A stretch of 60,163 nucleotides of DNA from Verrucomicrobiota bacterium (GTDB taxonomy: Bacteria; Verrucomicrobiota; Verrucomicrobiia; Verrucomicrobiales; V1-33), in the NCBI GenBank assembly GCA_003402705.1, contig QQNF01000014.1, forward strand, positions 1 to 60,163, in the 5' to 3' direction. The position numbers and the translations under genes are program-made. Position 1 is the first letter of the stretch. Each line of letters opens with the position of its first letter. Below, one piece after another: positions 53,837 through 60,163 of the stretch. The notes beneath the pieces are model-generated. The model saw only the letters and a list, made by a program, of their open reading frames with translations, was not told the DNA's origin and ran no database searches.

Positions 53837-54424
53837 ATGATGCACACCGCTTTCGCCTTCATCACCGGACCGGGCCTCCTCTGGGCCGGACTGCTTTTTG
53901 GAATCATCTTTGGCATGCTGCTCCACCGCGGCGGCGTCACCGACTACCATGTCATCGTGAATCAGTTTCTGTTTCGCGACTTCACCGTGCTGAAAGTCAT
54001 GCTCACCGCCATTGTAGTGGGCGGCGTGGGCATCTTCATCCTGCACGGACACCAACTGGCCAATTTTCACATCAAGTCGGCCACCATGCTGGCCGTGGTA
54101 CTCGGGGCCTTGCTCTTCGGCATCGGCATGGTGATCTACGGCTACTGTCCCGGCACAGGCATCGCCGCGATCGGCACAGGGAAACTGGATGCCCTCGCCG
54201 GCTTCTTCGGCATGATTGCCGGAGCCGGGGCCTACGCCGTAAGTTATGACTGGATCGCGGCCAACATCCTGCCCGTGGCCGACCTCGGCAAAAAGCGCCT
54301 GCCGCAACTGTTCGGCGGGCCCGAATGGGTCTGGTACGCCGGCCTTGCTCTTATGGCGCTCGTTGTCTTCACACTGGTTAACCGTTTTCACCGGCATCCA
54401 ATAGGCTGCTGCACACAGGGGTGA
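53837..54424 (+). CDS. YeeE/YedE-family sulfur transporter half (2)
   Basis: A 195-residue membrane protein complementary to the preceding one. FGIIFGMLLHRGGVTDYHVIVNQF precedes four to five helices and the signature GMVIYGYCPGTGIAAIGTGKLDAL (Cys ~103). The two half-size proteins together match the long TsuA-type transporter and resemble PmpA/PmpB pairs. A second ATG directly follows the first (MMH). It is the last clear operon gene; no obvious terminator was seen. Confidence 0.88.
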   Translation: MMHTAFAFITGPGLLWAGLLFGIIFGMLLHRGGVTDYHVIVNQFLFRDFTVLKVMLTAIVVGGVGIFILHGHQLANFHIKSATMLAVVLGALLFGIGMVIYGYCPGTGIAAIGTGKLDALAGFFGMIAGAGAYAVSYDWIAANILPVADLGKKRLPQLFGGPEWVWYAGLALMALVVFTLVNRFHRHPIGCCTQG

Positions 54425-54841
54425 TCAATATCCTCCCGCGAAGCCGGAAGGGCATGGTTAGCAATGCAGTCAGCCACATACTCGCCAAGCGGAACTGGAC
54501 GGTACATCTCGTCAGTCCCGAGCCTCCGCATCGGAGAGGTAAAGGTCCCATTAAACCCAGATTGTGAAAGCTCTCGGACCACGTTGATGATTTAGTGCCG
54601 AACGCCCCTCCCCGCCGCGGTGGCAGACATCAGCCAGCTGAGGTTGGGGCCTCCCGATCCGGTACTGGCCATGTATCCCAGCCCCCCACCCCGGCGCATC
54701 ACACCATCATCCCGAGATTCCCCGGCAAATCCTCCCCCCCCTCCATCTCCCGCGCACCTGAACTCCACCCCGCCACCCCACACCCGCACCCGTGATGCGG
54801 CTTGCCTCCCGCCTCCGCCGCGTCCAACTTCTCACCCCGCC
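54425..54841. other. 417-bp gap with a possible coding remnant on the minus strand
   Basis: At about 54425-54582 a minus-strand frame reads VRELSQSGFNGTFTSPMRRL and MYRPVPLGEYVADCIA, with codon-like composition, before running into the 3' end of the transporter gene on the other strand. It may be a truncated foreign gene; I do not recognise it. From ~54,620 the normal C-rich skew resumes and nothing else is visible. Confidence 0.4.
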
Positions 54842-55915
54842 ATGGACAAAGCCACCAAAGCCTTCCTCTTCGACCTCCTCAATACCCCAAGCCCCACCGG
54901 CTTCGAAATGCCCGGTCAGCGCAAATGGGCCGCATGGGTCAAATCCTCCGCAGACGCCGTCGCCTGCGACGCTTACGGCAGCACATGGGCCACTCTCGAA
55001 GGCAAATCCCCGTTCAAGGTCATGCTCGAAGCCCATGCCGACGAAATCGGCTTCATGATTAAGTCCGTCACCAAAGAAGGCTACCTCCACGTCGACCGAA
55101 TCGGCGGCAGCGACTACGCCACCGCCCGTGGCCGCAAACTCATCTTCCAGGGCGACCTCGGCCCAGTCTCCGGCATCATCGGCAATACCGCCATCCACAT
55201 CCGCGACCGCTCCGGCGGTGAAAAAGCCCCCGAAGTCCACGAACTCTACGTCGATGTCGGCGCAGATTCCGAGAAAGACGTCGCCAAACTCGGCCTCCGC
55301 GTCGGCCACCCAGCCGTCTACGCCGACGGCGTCGATGACTTCGGCACCAACCGCCTCGTCGGCCGCGCCCTCGATAACCGCATCGGCGGCTTCATCATCG
55401 CCGAAACCCTCCGCCGTCTCCACAAGGACCGCAAAAAACTCAACTGCACCGTCATCGCCGCCAATTGCGTCCAGGAAGAAATCGGCGGCTACGGCGCCCG
55501 CATGCTCACCTACCGTCTCCAGCCAGACGTCGCCGTCTGCCTCGACGTCACCCACGCCACCGACACCCCCGGCATCGAAAAATCCAAACACGGCGCCGTC
55601 AAACTCGGCGGCGGTCCCTCCATCACCCACGGCACCTGCTGCCACCCGCTCGTCATCCAGCGGCTCGTCAAAACCGCCGACAAACACTCCATCCCTCTCC
55701 AGCACGAATCCTCCTCGCGCTACAGCGGCACCGACACCGACTCCATCTATCACATCCGAGAAGGCACTCCCTCCGCTCTCGTCTCCCTCCCGCTCCGCTA
55801 CATGCACAGCGTCGTCGAATGCGCCGACCTCTCCGACATCGAACACGTCGTCTCCCTCCTCTCCGCCTTCGTCCTCTCCATCAAACCCGGCGACTCGTTC
55901 GCCCAGACGCTCTAA
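54842..55915 (+). CDS. M42 family metallo-aminopeptidase
   Basis: A 357-residue cytoplasmic zinc/cobalt aminopeptidase of the FrvX/TET type, forming large tetrahedral complexes in characterised members. Landmarks: LLNTPSPTGFE, VMLEAHADEIGFMI (metal-binding His/Asp), GRALDNRIGGFI, NCVQEEIGGYGAR (catalytic Glu pair), CLDVTHATDTPG, and the late RYSGTDTDSIY and RYMHSVVE segments. The start at 54842 fixes the usual N-terminus; a longer open frame upstream to 54620 is Pro-rich and non-conserved. It is followed 10 bp later by the GrpE-like gene. Confidence 0.92.
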   Translation: MDKATKAFLFDLLNTPSPTGFEMPGQRKWAAWVKSSADAVACDAYGSTWATLEGKSPFKVMLEAHADEIGFMIKSVTKEGYLHVDRIGGSDYATARGRKLIFQGDLGPVSGIIGNTAIHIRDRSGGEKAPEVHELYVDVGADSEKDVAKLGLRVGHPAVYADGVDDFGTNRLVGRALDNRIGGFIIAETLRRLHKDRKKLNCTVIAANCVQEEIGGYGARMLTYRLQPDVAVCLDVTHATDTPGIEKSKHGAVKLGGGPSITHGTCCHPLVIQRLVKTADKHSIPLQHESSSRYSGTDTDSIYHIREGTPSALVSLPLRYMHSVVECADLSDIEHVVSLLSAFVLSIKPGDSFAQTL

Positions 55916-55925
55916 CTTCTTTGCC

Positions 55926-56708
55926 GTGATCCTTCCCTCCGACGACGACTCCCGTAAACCCGGCGACGACGAACCGCCATGGGGCGGCCAGCCCGGCGAT
56001 CCCAAACGCCCTCACAAAGGCGATGACGCCAGCCCCGCCGACGACGACGAGGATGATGATGACGAGGACGACGACGACGATGAGGAATTCGACGACTCCA
56101 TCCTCTTCCAGGACGACGAACCAGACGCCGCAACCTTCGGCCCTGACATGGCCGCCGAAGGCTCAGGCATCAAAGCCCCCGCACCTCCAGGCTGGCGCGA
56201 AGAACTCCGCGAGGAACTCGACGAATGCATCGACGAACTAGCAGAAATCGAGGACCCCAGCCAGGACTTCGACCCGCCTGACCCTCCCGACCTCTTCACC
56301 TTCTACGGCGAACTCGCCGCCCTCCGCAACGAACTCCGCCGCGCCTTCCGCCGCTCCGCAGAAACCGCAGAGAAATTCGGCGGCGCACTCCAGTCGCTCG
56401 CCGCTCACGCCACCGACTCCCCGGCCAGCCTACCCGTCGCCCTCGCCCTCATCTCCCTCGCGGACCGCATCTCCGACATTCCCTCTAACACTCCTCTCTC
56501 CTCCGCACTCGAAGCCGCCCTCACCGCCGCAGGAATCTCCCGCGTCCCCACAACCGGGCTTCCCTTCGATCCCGCCACCATGACCATGGTCGGCACCTCC
56601 CCCGCTCCCGAAGGCACCGCCCAGGGCACCGTCCTATCCGAATCCTCCCAGGGCTTCCGCAACCGCGACGGTCTCCTCCGCCCAGCCAGCGTCACCGTCG
56701 CCGCCTGA
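55926..56708 (+). CDS. Divergent GrpE-like nucleotide exchange factor
   Basis: A 260-residue protein starting at GTG 55926; no ATG gives a sensible N-terminus. The first ~60 residues are highly acidic, with a run of 20 consecutive Asp/Glu residues followed by FDDS. A helical region with coiled-coil potential spans ~95-150. The C-terminus GTVLSESSQGFRNRDGLLRP matches the GrpE beta-domain ending (GTV...GY...LLRPA.V.V). GrpE exchanges ADP on DnaK. The low similarity elsewhere means a specialised paralogue is possible. No dnaK or dnaJ is adjacent. Confidence 0.65.
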   Translation: MILPSDDDSRKPGDDEPPWGGQPGDPKRPHKGDDASPADDDEDDDDEDDDDDEEFDDSILFQDDEPDAATFGPDMAAEGSGIKAPAPPGWREELREELDECIDELAEIEDPSQDFDPPDPPDLFTFYGELAALRNELRRAFRRSAETAEKFGGALQSLAAHATDSPASLPVALALISLADRISDIPSNTPLSSALEAALTAAGISRVPTTGLPFDPATMTMVGTSPAPEGTAQGTVLSESSQGFRNRDGLLRPASVTVAA

Positions 56709-56727
56709 CTCCCCTGCCCCGCACACC

Positions 56728-57042
56728 ATGGAAGTCCCCTGCCCCTACTGCCGTCACATGGTGCCACTCCGCCAGCACGAACATTGCCCTCGCTGCGGCT
56801 GCGAAATCGCCATGCTCGGCCACATCCTCCAGGCCGCTCACGACTCCCTCCAACTCGGGCTCCTCGCCCTCTACGAGGCCCGCTACACCGACGCCTGCGA
56901 CCTAGCCGAAGAAGCATGGGGCCTCAAACGCTGCCGCGAAGCCACCGCCATCGGCCTCATGGGCGCTGCCGCCTCTCACGACCCTATCGATATCGCCCGC
57001 TGGCTCCGCCGCCGTCGCCGTCTCCGCGAAGGAGCCGCCTGA
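56728..57042 (+). CDS. Small zinc-ribbon protein
   Basis: A 104-residue protein. The N-terminal CPYC...CPRCGC is a four-cysteine zinc ribbon with one extra Cys. A helical, TPR-like hairpin (LQAAHDSLQLGLLALYEARYTDACDLAEEAW) follows, then a basic tail. It starts 19 bp after the GrpE-like gene and runs the same way, so it may be a co-chaperone-type partner, which is inference. No family name assigned. Confidence 0.62.
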   Translation: MEVPCPYCRHMVPLRQHEHCPRCGCEIAMLGHILQAAHDSLQLGLLALYEARYTDACDLAEEAWGLKRCREATAIGLMGAAASHDPIDIARWLRRRRRLREGAA

Positions 57043-57093
57043 CCGCCCTGACATCCTCACAAACCCGACACCCCAACGCCCGCGCCCGTTACC

Positions 57094-57720
57094 ATGGCCC
57101 CCGTCCCCTTCCGCGAAGGCATCCTCTGCGTCGTCTCCGGCCCCTCCGGCTGCGGCAAAACCACGCTCTGCAGAAACGCCGCCGCCGTCGAGCCCGTCAC
57201 CTACACCATCTCCTGCACCACCCGCGCCATCCGCCCGGGCGAAACCGACGGCCACGACTACTTCTTCCTCACCCCTGACGAATTCACCCGCCGCATCGAC
57301 GCCGGCGATTTCCTCGAACACGCCCTCGTCCACGGCAATCACTACGGCACGCTCAAATCCCAGGTCCTCCCTCACCTCGCCGCCGGCCGCGATGTCATCA
57401 TGGACCTCGATGTCCAGGGCGCAGCCCAACTCCGCGCCTGCCCCGACCCAGCCATCCGCCGCGCCCTCACCGATGTCTTCATCCTCCTCGAAAACATGGA
57501 GGACCTCAAAGCCAGACTAGACGGCCGACGCTCGGAATCCGACGCCCAGCTCGCCCTCCGCCTCTCCAACGCCATCTCCGAAATCAAACACTGGCCCGAC
57601 TACCGCTACGCCCTCGTCTCCCACTCCCGCGAAGACGACCTCCGCGAGTTCCGCGCCATCCTCGCCGCCGAACGCCACCGCTCGTCACGCCTCAGTCTCC
57701 CCACCGACTTCTCCCCATGA
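57094..57720 (+). CDS. gmk: Guanylate kinase
   Basis: Phosphorylates GMP to GDP. The 208-residue product has P-loop SGPSGCGKTT, the GMP-binding SCTTRAIRPGETDGHDYFF, and the lid with DLDVQGAAQLR and RLSNAISEIKHWPDYRYAL. The closest internal ATG is the given start at 57094. Its stop overlaps the coaC start (ATGA), a strong operon sign; gmk beside coaBC is a common bacterial arrangement. Confidence 0.96.
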   Translation: MAPVPFREGILCVVSGPSGCGKTTLCRNAAAVEPVTYTISCTTRAIRPGETDGHDYFFLTPDEFTRRIDAGDFLEHALVHGNHYGTLKSQVLPHLAAGRDVIMDLDVQGAAQLRACPDPAIRRALTDVFILLENMEDLKARLDGRRSESDAQLALRLSNAISEIKHWPDYRYALVSHSREDDLREFRAILAAERHRSSRLSLPTDFSP

Positions 57721-58292
57721 CCCGCAATGTCATCCTCGGCATCTCCGGCTCCATCGCCGCCTTCCGCGCCGCTGACATCGCCAGCCAGCTAACCAAACTC
57801 GGCTGCTCCGTCACCGCCGTCATGACCGCCGACGCCCAGGAATTCATCACGCCGCTCACCCTCAAGGTCCTCTCCCGCAACCCGGTCGTCACTTCCCTCT
57901 ACAACGAAAAAGATTCATGGCACCCGGGCCACATCCAGCTCGCCGACGCCGCCAATCTCCTCCTCATCGCCCCAGCCACCGCCAACATCCTCGCAAAACT
58001 CGCCCACGGCATCGCCGATGACGCCCTCTCCGCCATCGCCCTCGCCACCCGCGCCCCCATCCTCATCGCCCCAGCCATGAACGGCCACATGTGGCTCCAC
58101 CCAGCCACCGTCCGCAATGCCGCCACGCTCCGCTCATGGGGCCACCACTTCATCGGCCCAGACGACGGTCTCCTCTCCTGCGGCTACGAAGGCATCGGCC
58201 GTCTCTCCCCAGTCACAGACATCGTCAACCACGCCATCCATCTCCTCTCCCAATCCGCAACCCCTCCTCCAAACCCTCCGCAACCGCTCTGA
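57717..58292 (+). CDS. coaC: Phosphopantothenoylcysteine decarboxylase (CoaC-only flavoprotein)
   Basis: FMN-dependent decarboxylation in coenzyme A synthesis. The 191-residue product is the CoaC half alone: GISGSIAAFRAADI, active-site His in HIQLADAANLLLIAPATAN, the PAMNGHMW motif and the flexible-lid Cys in LLSCGYEGIGRL. The synthetase half (CoaB), fused in most bacteria, is absent and must be elsewhere or unnecessary here. It overlaps gmk by 4 bp. Confidence 0.92.
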   Translation: MTRNVILGISGSIAAFRAADIASQLTKLGCSVTAVMTADAQEFITPLTLKVLSRNPVVTSLYNEKDSWHPGHIQLADAANLLLIAPATANILAKLAHGIADDALSAIALATRAPILIAPAMNGHMWLHPATVRNAATLRSWGHHFIGPDDGLLSCGYEGIGRLSPVTDIVNHAIHLLSQSATPPPNPPQPL

Positions 58293-58440
58293 TCTCTCCC
58301 CCATTCACTCCGGTTTTTATCCTTGAGCGGGGCCCCTCCCCCATGCGAACATCGGATTTTCCTGTAGTCCCTTCCAAGGATTCCTCCAACCAATCGCCCA
58401 GCCTCCCTTCACTCTCTCCTTTTCCACCTGCTTTCCTCTC

Positions 58441-59640
58441 ATGAATCCCATCCGCTTCCCCCACCTCCTCCTCATCTCCTCCCTCGCGGCCCTCCCAGCC
58501 TCCGCAGACACCGTCAAACTCAAAAACGGCAAGATCTACGAAGGCACCGCCACAGAACGCGGCGACGTCATCGACATCGAAATCCCCATGGGCAAAATCA
58601 TCGACCATCAGACCGTCAAAAAGTCCGACGTCGCCGAATTCATCAAAACCCTCCCGGACGAAAAGGAATCCGCAGAACTCGCCTCCCTCGTCCCCACCGC
58701 CGACGGCCTCACCGCCACCGACTACGAAAAAACTCTCAAGGACAAAATCGACCCCTTCATCAAAAAATACCCCGTCAGCAAGTTCCGCCCCAAGGTCGAC
58801 GCCATCGCCAAAACCCTCCGCGACGAACTCGCCAGAACCAAAGCCGGTGACGTCAAACTCGACGGCCAATGGCTCCCCGCAGCCGAACTCAAATGGAACG
58901 ACTACAACGTCAAGGCCCTCCGCCTCCTCCTCCAGCTCCGCTCCCAGCTGAAGGCTAAGAAGCCCATGGACGCCTACCAGAGCTTCGCCAAAATCGAATC
59001 CTCTCACGTCGCCTCCACCGCCTACCCAAAGGCCGCCGCGGAAATCTCCAAGGCCATGAAGGACCTCGTCGCCTCCCTCAACGCCGCCGCCGCTGAACAA
59101 CCAGCCAAAGCCGCTGAACGCGCCACCACCCTCAAATCCCTCACCCCGGACAAAGTCTCCAGCGTCGAAGCCGCCATCGAAGCAGAAATCACCGCCTTCA
59201 AAGCCAAGGTCGCAGAAGAAAAAACACGCAAGGTCCCCGTCACTTCCTTCTACCCCTACGACCTCAGCTCCATCAAGGAATCCATCTCCGGCACAGAAAA
59301 GGAAATCACAAGGCTCGCCGCCCTCGACCTCCCCAAACTCACCGCCGCCAGCTCCAAATTCCAGGCCGGCCTCAAAGACCTCTCCGAAAAAGCCTTCCAA
59401 TCCGCCAAAAGCAACTTCGACGACGCCGCCAAGGTCTACCAGAACGACGTCTTCGTAAAGAAAACCGCCGCCGACACCAAGCTCGCCGCAGACAACGCCG
59501 CCCGCAACGCCTCCTCCGCCTCCCCATCCGCCATCCCCGGCACCATCCCAGGCACCCCAGCCGCTGCCACCACCCCGGCCGCCAACCCGCTCCCCTCCTC
59601 CGGAGCTGTCCCCGCAGCCGCCCCCGCCCCTCCACGCCAC
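58441..59640 (+). CDS. PTPDL-like exported protein, cut at the chimeric junction
   Basis: About 400 residues visible. A signal peptide (MNPIRFPHLLLISSLAALPASA) leads to DTVKLKNGKIYEGTATERGD, a small beta domain, then SLVPTADGLTATDYEKTL, which corresponds to the 'PTPDL' landmark of a family common in Verrucomicrobia. The rest is helical and Lys/Ala-rich, ending in an Ala/Pro linker (PGTPAAATTPAANPLPSSG). The frame continues artificially to a stop at 59730, but after ~59640 composition switches and the residues become Arg-rich noise. The true C-terminus is missing. Confidence 0.7.
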
Positions 59641-59650
59641 GCACCTTGCC
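59630..59650. other. Chimeric junction between bacterial and eukaryote-like DNA
   Basis: Plus-strand coding quality (PTPDL-like gene) ends and minus-strand coding quality (PP2C exon) begins within these bases. Base skew changes from strongly C-rich to balanced or G-rich at the same place. The join lies in a low-complexity GC-rich stretch, a usual spot for assembly or ligation artefacts. Confidence 0.7.
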
Positions 59651-60052
59651 GACAACGACGCCGCCAACCTCGCGGCCCAGCACGATCTTGGAGTCGCCGA
59701 GGTGCGCGCAGGAGAGCACCTCGCCGCTGATCAGCGCCGTCACGCTCGTGCAGGAGCTGTAGTCGTTCGGCGGCTGGCTCTCGGCGCAGACGCGCAGCAG
59801 CTGCTCGTCGCACGCGCGGTAGCCCTCGAGCAGCGCGGCCTCCATGCGCTGCACGGCGAGCGGCGCGAGGAAGCCCGCGGGCGCCTGCCGCGCCGCGGCG
59901 CACGACTCGAGGAAGGGCCGCGAGGTGCAGAGCGCGTCCTGGATCGCGAGGTGCACGAAGTCCGCCGCGAAGTCGCCGACCGTGCCGTCGAAGACGCCCA
60001 AGAAGCACACGTCGTCCTGGCCCGCGACGCGCGGCACCACCGTGCAGCGGTC
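59640..60052 (-). CDS. Exon of a eukaryotic PP2C-type protein phosphatase (partial)
   Basis: Minus-strand frame reads DRCTVVPRVAGQDDVCFLG, then VFDGTVGDFAADFVHLA, a helical segment, NDYSSCTSVTALISGEVL and AHLGDSKIVLGRE. These are PP2C motifs: GxDD, VFDGxxG with metal-binding Asp, SxxTxxxALI and LGDSKIVL. The VFDGTVGDF variant, in place of VFDGHGG, recalls alveolate PPM phosphatases. Upstream, a pyrimidine-rich tract ends in CAG exactly before the in-frame Asp codon at 60052, as expected of a 3' splice site. The exon stops at the bacterial junction, so the domain is incomplete. Not part of the bacterial genome. Confidence 0.6.
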
Positions 60053-60163
60053 CTGAAGGCGCGGGGAGGCGGGAGCAGGCGGGCGCAAGCGGGCGTGGTG
60101 AGCGAGCGGAAGTGATGGCAGGCGGGGCGCGGACGCTGGCGGTGCGCGCGCACGGCATGCAGC

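Overview
Most of the window (1 to about 59,640) is bacterial DNA from a high-GC member of the PVC superphylum, most likely Verrucomicrobiota. The evidence is family content. There is a DUF1549/DUF1553 plus DUF1501 gene pair and two PVC-type membrane-bound-dehydrogenase/cytochrome c proteins. A giant lamin-tail/CotH surface protein, a PTPDL-type exported protein, a GreA with a long N-terminal extension and a type II glutamine synthetase are also present. The assignment is inferred from these families, not from a marker gene. The last ~520 bp do not fit: they read on the minus strand as an exon of a eukaryotic (alveolate-like) PP2C phosphatase, so the contig end looks chimeric.

Layout. 1-9.1 kb is housekeeping: undecaprenol/diacylglycerol kinase, methylglyoxal synthase, an ABCG-type exporter, an AsmA-like protein, a small tandem metal-binding secreted protein, Maf and Mfd. 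9.1-16 kb holds a two-component system whose kinase carries discoidin-like sensor domains. It is divergent from a DUF1549/DUF1553 protein carrying the same kind of domain, followed by its DUF1501 partner. 16-21.5 kb has a DUF4105 membrane protein, tRNA-Leu(UAG), a compositionally foreign gene for a secreted double RCC1-type propeller, and a transposase remnant. 21.5-31.6 kb is mixed: sucC without sucD, corA, a DUF4380 lipoprotein, a di-haem oxidoreductase with a hairpin leader, DUF2071, YbjN-like, GYF/PH-like, GreA-like and glutamine synthetase. 31.8-48.7 kb is a minus-strand block of two PVC dehydrogenases flanking a ~3,280-residue surface protein. 48.7-51.7 kb is repeat-rich: a REP-associated tyrosine transposase between two arrays of ~97-bp palindromic repeats, a TPR-like protein and a gene-poor stretch. 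51.7-54.4 kb is an atypical sulfur-trafficking operon (ArsR, rhodanese, exported His/Cys-rich protein, two YeeE/YedE half-transporters). 54.8-58.3 kb is a plus-strand housekeeping run (M42 peptidase, GrpE-like, zinc-ribbon protein, gmk, coaC), then a PTPDL-like gene cut at the chimeric junction.

A strong C-over-G excess marks the plus strand through nearly all resident genes, whichever way they are transcribed. It is lost or reversed at ~17.2-21.3 kb, ~51.4-54.6 kb and after ~59.64 kb. These breaks coincide with the propeller gene and transposase remnant, the sulfur operon and the eukaryotic end, and are the best internal evidence for acquired or foreign DNA. Shine-Dalgarno sequences are mostly absent, so several starts rest on homology, signal peptides and spacing.
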